DNA from: Pseudomonas donghuensis
GTDB taxonomy: Bacteria; Pseudomonadota; Gammaproteobacteria; Pseudomonadales; Pseudomonadaceae
Assembly (NCBI RefSeq): GCF_000259195.1
Contig: NZ_AJJP01000167.1
Span: 1-64,000 of the forward strand
Reading direction: 5' to 3'
Length of the DNA: 64,000 nt
The notes under the pieces are model-generated. The model ran no database searches, was not told the DNA's origin, and saw only the letters and a program-made list of their open reading frames with translations. Each line of letters opens with the position of its first letter. The stretch's first letter is position 1. Shown one piece after another: positions 20,487 to 31,065 of this stretch. The position numbers and the translations under genes are program-made.

Positions 20487-21833
20487 ATGACGCCTAGTAC
20501 CCTCACCAGCACCGTGGCACAGAACGCCCGCAGCAGCGAGGCCTTGCTGCGCAGTGCCGAACAGATGTTGTCGGCCCTGAGCGATCAGGAAGCACGCCTG
20601 GAGCAGGACATCCTCACGCGCCTGAGCAATATCGTCACGCTCAAGCTTGAACATCGCCCGGCCCTCGACCAGGACACCTTGCTGCAATTGCAGGCACGCC
20701 AGGAGGCCGAAGTGCAACTGCGCGCGGAGCTTGCCCAGGTCGAAAGCGATATTGCCGCCTCGCTGACCAGCCAGCACACCGTGCGCGAGCGTATTGAAAG
20801 CATCGAGCGCCAGGTGAAGGAGCAACTGGCGCTCGAACCTGCCTGGTGCGAGCTGGAGGAGCAACTGCTCGCCGCGCAAGAGGCCAATCGCGAAGCGATT
20901 ACCGGCTACGCCGAGATCCGCCAGGAGTGCGTCGACAAGCTGCCCTCCTACAGTGCCAACCCGATCTATTACCACCTGCTCAAACGTGATTACGGCACCG
21001 ACCAGTACCGCTACAACTTTCTGCACCGCTGGCTCGACAACAAGCTGGCCAAGCGCGTCAACTACCAGGGTAACCGCAGCAACGAGCTGATCCTGCGCGC
21101 CATGCAGACACGCAACGAAGAACAGCAAGGCGAGCGCCTGGCCCTGATTGCCACGCGGCAAGCCGCGGTTAACCAGCACCTGGCCCAGGCGCGAACGGCG
21201 GCGGGCATGGACCCTTTGACCTGCGAAGACACCACGCTGAACAAACATATCGCCGCTGCCAAGGCGCGGGCCAACGAGCAGCACCAGCAATTGGCCGCTT
21301 TTGCCGGCAAGCAGGACCCGCACTACCTGCGGATCCGCCAGAACATCACCGAGCGCCTGCAGGCGCAAACGATCGAACAACTGCTGGTCGAAGTGCAAAA
21401 AACCCCGGACAGCAACGATGACAAGATCGCCGCCCAGCTCAAGGAACTGTACCCGCGCCTGCAGGATGTACAGGCGCGCTTGCCGGACCTGCGCGACCAG
21501 CATGACCGCGCCCTGCGTGACTACGAACGAGCCAAGGAACTGGAGCGGGCACTGCGCACCGATTACTACCGGGACAGCGATTACAGCTATAACACCAGCT
21601 TGAGCTTCGACCGCTTGCTGGCCGACTACATGACGCGCGATCTCAGCCTGCACGCCCTGGAAACCCTGCTGCAAAGTGGCCGGCGCCTGGTGCCGCGCAG
21701 CTCGTCATCCAGCGGCTCTTCGTCGAGCAGTTGGTCGAGCTCCGGCTCCAGTAGTTCAAGTTCGAGCAGTAGCGGTTTTTCCAGCTCCAGCAGCAGCGGT
21801 GGTGGGGGCTTCAGCACCAGCGACAGCTTTTGA
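20487..21833 (+). CDS. Coiled-coil protein with Ser-rich low-complexity tail (operon gene 3)
   Basis: A 448-residue protein: helical coiled coil (about 1-150), a central conserved-looking block (IYYHLLKRDYGTDQYRYNFL, about 160), more coiled coil, then a tail from about residue 404 that is almost entirely Ser with a few Gly, Trp and Phe, ending GGGGFSTSDSF. The tail recalls the Gly/Ser tails of TPM-domain and stress-envelope proteins. No signal peptide. Last gene of the three-gene operon. Function unknown. Confidence 0.6.
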   Translation: MTPSTLTSTVAQNARSSEALLRSAEQMLSALSDQEARLEQDILTRLSNIVTLKLEHRPALDQDTLLQLQARQEAEVQLRAELAQVESDIAASLTSQHTVRERIESIERQVKEQLALEPAWCELEEQLLAAQEANREAITGYAEIRQECVDKLPSYSANPIYYHLLKRDYGTDQYRYNFLHRWLDNKLAKRVNYQGNRSNELILRAMQTRNEEQQGERLALIATRQAAVNQHLAQARTAAGMDPLTCEDTTLNKHIAAAKARANEQHQQLAAFAGKQDPHYLRIRQNITERLQAQTIEQLLVEVQKTPDSNDDKIAAQLKELYPRLQDVQARLPDLRDQHDRALRDYERAKELERALRTDYYRDSDYSYNTSLSFDRLLADYMTRDLSLHALETLLQSGRRLVPRSSSSSGSSSSSWSSSGSSSSSSSSSGFSSSSSSGGGGFSTSDSF

Positions 21834-21840
21834 GTACCCA

Positions 21841-21873
21841 GCCAGCCACGCCCGGATTTCAGGCGTGGCTGGC
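21841..21873. terminator. Hairpin between convergent coiled-coil operon and pore-toxin genes
   Basis: GCCAGCCACGCC and GGCGTGGCTGGC form a 12-bp stem around CGGATTTCA. There is no T-run on either side, so termination strength is uncertain, but the position between convergent operons fits. Confidence 0.6.
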
Positions 21874-21899
21874 GTACAGGCCATCAGCCTCTGAGATGG

Positions 21900-22607
21900 T
21901 CAAAAACCCCAGAAACCGATATCGCCCTGCTCGCTATAGTGCTGGTAGCCCTCAAACAGGACCGCTTTTTTGATCTGCTCCCAGCTGAAGGGATTGATGG
22001 ATGCGTCGCTGGGCAACATGACAATTTTCTGCGTAGCAAACGACGTGAGAAAGACCAGGTCTGCTCGAACCACGCGATCATGTTCATCAACGACCAGGTC
22101 GACGAGATTGTTATCCGCCGCCTGTTTAAGCTTGCCGCCCGCCAGCATCTTGTGCGCATAGACCATGTTGACTTGATAAACATAGTTCGTCGCATGGGCC
22201 GGAACAGACAATGAACACTCGTCAGTGCTGGACTCGGAAAAGGCCTCGCCGTAGACGCTGGCCTCAGTGATCTCCGCACCTATTTTGATCGCCCCCAGCT
22301 TTACCCCAGCGCCGTAGGTTTTCGAGACGGCAGTCGCATAACTTTTGCTCATCCCCTGCTGGGTAGTGACTTTAAAGGTCTGTTCAACACTGAGCTTGTT
22401 GACCAGCGGCCTGAGGTACTCAAGGTAAGCAAAGATGGGTCGTGTCTGAACGTTCCAAGAAGAACCCAGGTAGCTGACACCACCTTCTACTGTCAGGCCC
22501 TCTACCCAGCATCCATAACTGGAAGCGCCTTCTGCAAACAAGTAGCGATCAATTTCATAGGCGCCTTCTTTAAAAGGCAAGTCGCGTATTGCTGGTTGCT
22601 GATTCAT
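21900..22607 (-). CDS. Monalysin-like beta-pore-forming toxin (subunit with amphipathic hairpin)
   Basis: A 235-residue protein without signal peptide whose blocks match monalysin of P. entomophila as remembered: YEIDRYL, GCWVEGLTVEG, TRPIFAYLEYL and VYQVNMVYAHK. Between about residues 95 and 165 lies a Ser/Thr/Gly-rich alternating stretch (SKTYGAGVKLGAIKIGAEIT), as expected for the membrane-spanning beta-hairpin of aerolysin-type pores. The N-terminus is shorter than that of monalysin, which carries a proteolytically removed pro-segment. The ATG at 22607 follows AAGGAA. It is second in an operon with a paralog 56 bases upstream. Confidence 0.75.
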   Translation of the reverse strand: MNQQPAIRDLPFKEGAYEIDRYLFAEGASSYGCWVEGLTVEGGVSYLGSSWNVQTRPIFAYLEYLRPLVNKLSVEQTFKVTTQQGMSKSYATAVSKTYGAGVKLGAIKIGAEITEASVYGEAFSESSTDECSLSVPAHATNYVYQVNMVYAHKMLAGGKLKQAADNNLVDLVVDEHDRVVRADLVFLTSFATQKIVMLPSDASINPFSWEQIKKAVLFEGYQHYSEQGDIGFWGF

Positions 22608-22663
22608 CGGTGAATTCCTTGTCAAAACGGGTAACGTCGGTAATGTCCAGGCACGCCTGCTGA

Positions 22664-23398
22664 TCAGTAGCGTTTACGCGGATCGTGAAGCGCGTCCATA
22701 TCAAAACTCCAGGCGCCGGCATTGACAGCCGCGGAGTACTTGTCGAGCAATATCAATTTGAACAGATCGTCTCTGGACAGAGGCTGTTCCACCTCTCGAT
22801 CCAGTTCGCGGGCGCAAAGCCGATTGGTTGTCACCGAGGAAAGGAACAACAAGTCCTTTCGCCCCTCAGTCCGCGTGACGCAGGTATGATTGGAGCTGAA
22901 CAGGCTGCCGATAGTGTCAGCAGCACCGAATGCGCGATGGGCATAGACCAGTGCCACCTGATAAACCAGGTAGGTCTCGCCACCCGGGACGAGTAACGAT
23001 TGTTTTTGCGGCCGTGCGGGTGCCCAGGCCTGCTCGGAATTCATCCCGGTTTGAAGGTTTGAAAACGCATTGACTTGATCAATCGCCGGCGCCACGGAAC
23101 AGTCTTTGGCCGTGCCCTTGAAGAACCAAAGGTGATGCCCCTGAGCAGCGGTGACTTCCATGGTCTGATTGCCAGTACCCTGTATCACCCGCGTATCAAC
23201 ATAAGCCAGATAGGCAAAAACCGGCCGGCTGATGGTCGGCCATTTGCGCTCCTTGAAGTTGACGTCGCCGTAGATTGACTGCCCGTCAAGCCAGCAGCCC
23301 CGGGTGAAGTTCTGATCACCGATCAAATAGCGTTCAATTTCGTATGACCCGCACTTGAGCGGGAACCCGACTGCCTCATGTACTTCTTCGTCTTGCAT
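22664..23398 (-). CDS. Monalysin-like protein, diverged paralog
   Basis: A 244-residue homolog of the downstream gene and of monalysin: YEIERYLIGD, RGCWLDGQSIYGDV, SRPVFAYLAYVD, YLVYQVALVYAHR and the C-terminal WSFD...DPRKRY ending, nearly as in monalysin. The segment where the pore hairpin should be (about 95-160) is not amphipathic in the same way (WFFKGTAKDCSVAPAIDQV), so it may be a partner or regulator rather than a pore former. GAGG precedes the ATG. No signal peptide. Base composition is more AT-rich than the metabolic neighbours. Confidence 0.72.
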   Translation of the reverse strand: MQDEEVHEAVGFPLKCGSYEIERYLIGDQNFTRGCWLDGQSIYGDVNFKERKWPTISRPVFAYLAYVDTRVIQGTGNQTMEVTAAQGHHLWFFKGTAKDCSVAPAIDQVNAFSNLQTGMNSEQAWAPARPQKQSLLVPGGETYLVYQVALVYAHRAFGAADTIGSLFSSNHTCVTRTEGRKDLLFLSSVTTNRLCARELDREVEQPLSRDDLFKLILLDKYSAAVNAGAWSFDMDALHDPRKRY

Positions 23399-23409
23399 AA
23401 CGCACCTCA

Positions 23410-23434
23410 GTTAAAAGTCGTTCAGCCTTTTAAC
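23410..23434 (-). promoter_or_regulatory. Dyad upstream of the monalysin-like operon
   Basis: A perfect 8-bp inverted repeat GTTAAAAG-N9-CTTTTAAC lies 12-36 bases before the start codon, next to the RBS. It could be an operator or a 5'-UTR hairpin. Confidence 0.45.
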
Positions 23435-23510
23435 CGTACGGCGCGGTCGATCATCTCGACAGCCGGACATGCTTCCCTTGAGCGTCAACACCCTCGACAA
23501 AATCACAGGC

Positions 23511-23541
23511 AAAAAAAAAGGTGCGCCGACCAAGCGCACCT
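23511..23541 (-). terminator. eda terminator
   Basis: On the minus strand an 8-bp stem (AGGTGCGC / GCGCACCT) is followed by a run of nine T residues (A-run 23511-23519 on the plus strand). It ends the zwf-pgl-eda transcript. Confidence 0.9.
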
Positions 23542-23572
23542 CAAAGCCGTGTAGCACACAACGAATTCGGTT

Positions 23573-24247
23573 TCAGTCCAGCAGGGCCAGGGCCTCGGCG
23601 CTGCAAGCCTGGATGCGGGCCCAGTCGCGGTTGTTGATCCAGCTGCTGTCGAGCATCCAGGTACCGCCCACGCACATCACATTGGCCAGGGCCATGTACT
23701 GTTTCACATTGCCCGGATTGACCCCACCGGTGGGGCAGAAGCGCACGTCGCCGAACGGGCCGCCATAGGCCTTGATCGCCGCCACGCCGCCGCTGATCTC
23801 GGCCGGGAACAGCTTGAAGCGCCGGTAGCCGAGGGCGTAGCCCATCATGATTTCCGACGGCGTGCTGATGCCGGGCAGCAGCGGAATGTCGCTGTCGACG
23901 CCCGCTTCGAGCAAGTCCTGGGTGATGCCCGGGGTGACCACGAACTGCGCGCCGGCCGCTTGCACGGCGGCAAACATGTTGCGGTCCAGTACCGTGCCCG
24001 CCCCGATACACAGCTGCGGGCGCTGCTCACGCAGCACCTGGATGGCCTTGAGGCCGTGGGCGGAGCGCAAGGTCACTTCCAGGGTCTTGATGCCACCGGC
24101 GGCCAGAGCGTCGGCCAGGGGCAGAATGTCTTCTTCGCGGGCGATGGTGATCACCGGCAAAATGCGCGCCTGGGTGCAGATCTGATCGATCCGGGCAATC
24201 TTGTCGGCCATGGAAGCTCCCGGCTGTTTCAGTTCATGCGTGGTCAT
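23573..24247 (-). CDS. eda: 2-dehydro-3-deoxy-6-phosphogluconate (KDPG) aldolase
   Basis: Cleaves KDPG to pyruvate and glyceraldehyde 3-phosphate, the last Entner-Doudoroff step. 224 residues; conserved EVTLRS (catalytic Glu), GTVL, and FKLFPAE containing the Schiff-base Lys. The start at 24247 (MTTHELKQ) follows AAGGATC; a Met further in (MADKIARI) is an alternative. Last gene of zwf-pgl-eda. Confidence 0.96.
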   Translation of the reverse strand: MTTHELKQPGASMADKIARIDQICTQARILPVITIAREEDILPLADALAAGGIKTLEVTLRSAHGLKAIQVLREQRPQLCIGAGTVLDRNMFAAVQAAGAQFVVTPGITQDLLEAGVDSDIPLLPGISTPSEIMMGYALGYRRFKLFPAEISGGVAAIKAYGGPFGDVRFCPTGGVNPGNVKQYMALANVMCVGGTWMLDSSWINNRDWARIQACSAEALALLD

Positions 24248-24264
24248 AACGGCAGATCCTTGGC

Positions 24265-24964
24265 TCATGGGCACCAGTAAATATCCAGAGGGTCTTGTAA
24301 GAAGGCGCGAATCGGCATTTGCGCCGAGTCGTCGCCGGCCAGCGCGGCGCGCAGGGTAGCGAGTTTGCCCGCACCTTGCACCGACAAGGCGGTAAAGCCG
24401 GCACGGGCCAGCAGTGCGCGGGTCATGCTCAAGCGCTGATGCGGCACCGCCGGCGCCCGCATCGCCAGGCAGCGACGCGGGCTGCTTGGGTCAAGGCCTT
24501 CGGCAAGGTTCGGGCTGTTGGGGAACAGCGAGGCGGTATGGCCATCGTCGCCCATGCCCAGCACCAGTACGTCGATCCCTGGCAGTTCGGCCAGGGCCTG
24601 ATCGGCTTCCTGCGCAGCGGCCTCAAGACTGCCTGCGGCGCGATAGAGGCTGAGGAAACGCGCCTTGGCAGCAGGACCGGTCAACAAATGGCGCTTGAGC
24701 AGGCCGGCATTGCTGTCGGCATGCTCGACCGGCACCCAGCGCTCGTCAGCCAGGGTCACCAGCACCTTCGACCAGTCCAGCGGCTGCTTGAGCAGCGCCG
24801 CAAAGAAAGCCACCGGGCTGCGCCCACCGGACACTACCAGGGTGGCCTGGCCTTTAGCTGCAATGGCCATATTCAGGCGCCCGGCCACGTCCTTGGCCAG
24901 CCCTTCGGCCAATTGCGGCGCGGTGTTGAAATCATGTGCCGTGACGGTTGCCGGCAGTTGCAGT

Positions 24965-24978
<14 letters not shown>
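24265..24978 (-). CDS. pgl: 6-phosphogluconolactonase
   Basis: Hydrolyses 6-phosphogluconolactone to 6-phosphogluconate. 237 residues of the NagB/RpiA-like family: [31 protein letters not shown] and [15 protein letters not shown] are all conserved. The ATG at 24978 follows GGAGGTCCT and lies inside the 3' end of zwf (14-base overlap). Confidence 0.95.
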
Positions 24979-26434
<1,456 letters not shown>

Positions 26435-26501
26435 GATGTTGGTTCTTTTATCAAGTTGACGTAGAAATACCGTTTTCAATCGCAGTTTTCAAGGAATAAT
26501 G

Positions 26502-26516
26502 TAGTAAAAACCACAA
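26502..26516. promoter_or_regulatory. HexR operator candidate (zwf/hexR)
   Basis: TAGT-AAAAACC-ACAA matches the TTGT-N7-ACAA HexR consensus with one mismatch. Flanks extend the dyad (TGTAGT / ACAACA). It lies in the divergent zwf-hexR gap, where KDPG-relieved repression is known in P. putida. Confidence 0.7.
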
Positions 26517-26638
26517 CATTTTACCCAGTGGACAGATTCAAGTGGTGTGCCACCCATGCCATCAGTACGATAGGCCACCGTGTCAAAAGCCCGCAGCTGT
26601 CACCAGCCGGGTGCCTCATCGACCCAAGGAAAACACCC

Positions 26639-27508
26639 ATGGACCGCGTGCGAAACCTCCTGGAGCAGATCCAGGGCCGCCTCGAAGAGCTGAACAAGGC
26701 TGAGCGTAAAGTCGCCGAAGTCATCCTGCTCAACCCCCAGCAAGCCACCCGTTTCAGCATTGCCGCCCTGGCCCAGGCCGCCAAGGTCAGCGAGCCGACG
26801 GTCAATCGCTTTTGCCGCTCGTTCGGCGTCAGCGGCTACCCCGAACTGAAGCTGCAACTGGCGCAGAGCCTGGCCAGCGGCGCTGCCTACGTCAGCCGGG
26901 CAGTGGAAGCCGACGATGATCCGGCGTCCTACACCCAGAAAATCTTCGGCAGCGCCATCGCCTCGCTGGACAGTGCCTGCCAGCAACTGGATCCGCAGCT
27001 GATCAGCCGCGCCGTCGACATGCTGATCCAGGCCCGGCAGATCCACTTCTTCGGCCTCGGCGCCTCGGCCCCGGTGGCGCTGGATGCCCAGCACAAGTTC
27101 TTCCGCTTCAACCTGGCAGTGTCGGCCCACGCCGATGTGCTGATGCAACGCATGCTGGCCTCGGTGGCCCACACCGGCGAGCTGTTCGTGATCATCTCCT
27201 ACACCGGGCGCACCCGCGAGCTGGTTGAAGTCGCGCGCCTGGCCCGGGAAAACGGCGCCTCGGTACTCGGCCTGACCGCCGCCGACTCGCCATTGGCCAA
27301 GGCCAGCAGCCTGAGCCTGAACATCCCGCTGCCGGAAGACACCGACATCTATATGCCGATGACCTCGCGAATCATCCAGCTGACCGTGCTCGACGTGCTG
27401 GCCACCGGCATGACCTTGCGCCGCGGCGTCGACTTCCAGCCGCACCTGCGCAAAATCAAGGAAAGCCTCAACGCCAGCCGTTACCCGATCGACGACGAAC
27501 TCAACTGA
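26639..27508 (+). CDS. hexR: HexR, RpiR-family repressor of glucose catabolism
   Basis: 289 residues: N-terminal RpiR winged HTH ([19 protein letters not shown]) and C-terminal SIS sugar-phosphate domain ([29 protein letters not shown]) that senses KDPG. Represses zwf-pgl-eda, edd-glk and gap-1 in P. putida. The start at 26639 ([10 protein letters not shown], after AAGGA) is used; the open frame extends 37 codons further without conserved sequence. The 3' end overlaps the convergent yeaD gene by 8 bases. Confidence 0.95.
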   Translation: MDRVRNLLEQIQGRLEELNKAERKVAEVILLNPQQATRFSIAALAQAAKVSEPTVNRFCRSFGVSGYPELKLQLAQSLASGAAYVSRAVEADDDPASYTQKIFGSAIASLDSACQQLDPQLISRAVDMLIQARQIHFFGLGASAPVALDAQHKFFRFNLAVSAHADVLMQRMLASVAHTGELFVIISYTGRTRELVEVARLARENGASVLGLTAADSPLAKASSLSLNIPLPEDTDIYMPMTSRIIQLTVLDVLATGMTLRRGVDFQPHLRKIKESLNASRYPIDDELN

Positions 27509-28355
27509 GCAGGTGCGCCTGCAAACGCAGGTGTGCTTGCTCCCCTGGCGCCAGGCTCAGGCTGTCACTGCTGCCACTGGCCGCCTCGACACAGACGAAG
27601 CCCAGGGTTTCGCTGCCACTGACACCCATCAACGGCCGACTGCCGGGGTGCCAGACCACGGTATCCTCGCTGTCACCGGTATCGATGCACAGCTGGCGCT
27701 GCCAAGCCGGATCGTGCAACTGCAGGGTCGCCGCATTGGGAAACACCCGCTGGCAACCGCCGTGGACCTTCAAAGCGCCCTTCTGGCGACAGGATTGACG
27801 GTTCAAACGGTCGTAACCTTCAATGTTTTCCAGCCCAGATAGCGCTATCTCAGAAACGTCACTAATACGCCAGTAAGCCAGCAGAGCATGACTCAACTGA
27901 CAAGGCTGGCTGTCCTGGTGTTCGGTACTCAGCTGCAGCTCCATGCGTTTACCCAGCCTGGCCAACAGGTCGACCTGCCAGTCGCACAGTTGCAGGCGCC
28001 ATTTGAGGGTCACGCCGTGTTCATCTTCGCTGCTGTCGATCAGCTTCCAGTCGAGCAAGCGCGCCCAGCCGTGGGCCGGCCACATGTCTTCGCTGGGATG
28101 ACGGCCATACCAGGGCCAGCACACCGGCACGCCGCCACGGATGGCGCCAACTTGCGGCCACTGCGCCGCACACCACAGCCACGGGCGCTCGCCCTGCGGT
28201 TGGAAGTGCAACAATTGCGCACCCTGACGGCTGAACACCGCCTGGCATTGCGGGTGATCGATGATCAGCACATCGCGCTGCTGGTAACGCTCCCACTCGA
28301 AGGTCGGCCGCGGCCTCTGCGAGGTGAAGAAACGTTGTAGCGGGTGCTCTGGCAT
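27501..28355 (-). CDS. yeaD: D-hexose-6-phosphate mutarotase (YeaD-like)
   Basis: Aldose-1-epimerase-fold protein of 284 residues, probably interconverting alpha and beta glucose 6-phosphate. Conserved features: [30 protein letters not shown] and [21 protein letters not shown] split over the sugar-binding strands. It lies downstream of oprB on the same strand, after a BIME, and converges on hexR. Confidence 0.9.
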   Translation of the reverse strand: MPEHPLQRFFTSQRPRPTFEWERYQQRDVLIIDHPQCQAVFSRQGAQLLHFQPQGERPWLWCAAQWPQVGAIRGGVPVCWPWYGRHPSEDMWPAHGWARLLDWKLIDSSEDEHGVTLKWRLQLCDWQVDLLARLGKRMELQLSTEHQDSQPCQLSHALLAYWRISDVSEIALSGLENIEGYDRLNRQSCRQKGALKVHGGCQRVFPNAATLQLHDPAWQRQLCIDTGDSEDTVVWHPGSRPLMGVSGSETLGFVCVEAASGSSDSLSLAPGEQAHLRLQAHLLS

Positions 28356-28388
28356 GGCTGGGAACTCTTGTTATTCAGTGGGAACGCT

Positions 28389-28452
28389 ATCGCTGGCAAG
28401 CCAGCTCCCACAGGATCTGCGCAACCCATGTGGGAGCTGGCTTGCCAGCGAT
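28389..28452. repeat. BIME (paired REP), GCTGGC type
   Basis: Two 24-base REP arms in perfect inverted orientation (28389-28412 and 28429-28452), core GCTGGCAAGCCAGC plus CTCCCACA, separated by 16 bases. Located between oprB and yeaD, where it can cap the oprB transcript. Confidence 0.9.
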
Positions 28453-28498
28453 CGACCGCACAGCGGTCGCAATATGCGTAAATTTACAACATATCACC

Positions 28499-29845
28499 TC
28501 AGAACGACGACTGAATCTTCAACCCGGCGACCAGCGCGTTATCCACCTCATCGACCCCGCCCGGGCTCTTGATGTACTGCAGGTTCGGCCGCACGGTCAG
28601 CCAGTTGGTGACGTGGAAGCCGTAGTACAGCTCGGCGTTGTATTCGGTCTTCTGGATCGGCACGAAACCGGCGTCGTTGTAATCCTCGATGCCGCTTTGC
28701 TGATTGAGCAGTTGCGCGCGATCCTTCACATCATCGTTGACGTGAATGCGCGCCACGCCAAAGCCGATGTCATCCTTGGGCCGGCCATCGAAGGCACCCT
28801 TGTAGACCATGCCCACCTGCTGGTAGTTGTCCACCACGTTGGTGGCCTTGTCGTGCACGGTGAAGTTGGCGAACAGGCTCAGGCCGCGGTTGGCATCGCC
28901 GTTGTGCGCGGTGACCTGCTGCTGGGCCACCACCCACCAGCCATGCTTGCTCGAATGCGACTTGAAGGCGGCGCCGGTCAGCGCCTGGGGCTGGCCATTG
29001 ACATCGTCATACAGGTCATCGGCCTTGGCCGTGCTGTAGTAGTAACCCAGGCGGTACTCGCCCGGCAGGCCATTGACCTGCGGCGACCAGACCAGTTCCA
29101 CCGGCAGGATCATGCCCTTGGTGCCGCTGCCGCTGAGCTTGAAGCCGTTGCCGGTCTCGAGGTTGGAGGGGTTCTGCTCATACACGCCGACCTGGGCGAA
29201 GAACTCCGGGGTTATGTTGTACTTGACCCGCATCGCCCATTGGCTGACCGGCCAGTTGTACCAGATGCCACCCACCCAGTTGCCCACTTGCGAGCCGCAG
29301 AACGCCAGGTTCTGGAAGTCGCAGGGGAAGCTGTTGAAGTCCTCGCCTTCGCCAAAGCGCCCGACCTTCACGTCCAGGGCGCCGTCGAAGTACTTCTGTT
29401 TGACCCACATCTGCGTCAGGCGCCAGGTCTGGCCGCGGCCCCAGACCTCCTGAACCGAACTGAACTGCCCGGCGCGCGGGTCGCTGATACGGTCGTTGGA
29501 CAGGTTGCGACCGCTACGCTCGGTGATCGCCAGCTTGAACTCGGCATCCTGCCAACCGAAGATCTTCTCCAGGTCCAGGTGCGCGCCGAGGGCGAACTGG
29601 TCACTGTAGCGGGCAGTCTTGTCGTCGTTGTAGCCACCGTTGAGGTTGCCGGCCACCTCACCGACGTAATCGAGGGTGAAGTCGTAGCCCTTCTCCAGCA
29701 ATTCGGTACGGGTACCGCCCCAATCGCCGCTCATCCATTTCGACTCCGGGGCAAAGGCGCCGGCCGCCTGCACCCCGCAACTGACGCCCAGGGCCGCCAG
29801 CAGGGTCAATGGCGCCAGCGGCTTGATACGCTTGAAGTGATCCAT
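28499..29845 (-). CDS. oprB: Carbohydrate-selective porin OprB
   Basis: Outer-membrane glucose porin, 448 residues. Sec signal (MDHFKRIKPLAPLTLLAALG to VQA), then ESKWMSGDWGGTRTELLEKGY, the typical OprB N-terminus, alternating beta-strands, and a C-terminal Phe (KIQSSF) as required for BAM recognition. It follows gtsD by 54 bases. AACAATAA upstream suggests Crc/Hfq control. Confidence 0.95.
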   Translation of the reverse strand: MDHFKRIKPLAPLTLLAALGVSCGVQAAGAFAPESKWMSGDWGGTRTELLEKGYDFTLDYVGEVAGNLNGGYNDDKTARYSDQFALGAHLDLEKIFGWQDAEFKLAITERSGRNLSNDRISDPRAGQFSSVQEVWGRGQTWRLTQMWVKQKYFDGALDVKVGRFGEGEDFNSFPCDFQNLAFCGSQVGNWVGGIWYNWPVSQWAMRVKYNITPEFFAQVGVYEQNPSNLETGNGFKLSGSGTKGMILPVELVWSPQVNGLPGEYRLGYYYSTAKADDLYDDVNGQPQALTGAAFKSHSSKHGWWVVAQQQVTAHNGDANRGLSLFANFTVHDKATNVVDNYQQVGMVYKGAFDGRPKDDIGFGVARIHVNDDVKDRAQLLNQQSGIEDYNDAGFVPIQKTEYNAELYYGFHVTNWLTVRPNLQYIKSPGGVDEVDNALVAGLKIQSSF

Positions 29846-29861
29846 CCCTTGTTTCCTCGTT

Positions 29862-29869
29862 TTATTGTT
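29862..29869 (-). promoter_or_regulatory. Candidate Crc/Hfq site before oprB
   Basis: AACAATAA on the minus strand fits the AAnAAnAA catabolite-activity motif, just upstream of the oprB RBS. Confidence 0.45.
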
Positions 29870-29899
29870 CTCGATGGGTTTCTACGTTCTCTAACGAAT

Positions 29900-31060
<1,161 letters not shown>

Positions 31061-31065
31061 TGTGT

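Noticed and set aside
28389..28452. CRISPR-like repeat
   Set aside because: Inverted rather than direct repeats, only two arms, and the same unit is dispersed at many intergenic sites: REP/BIME.
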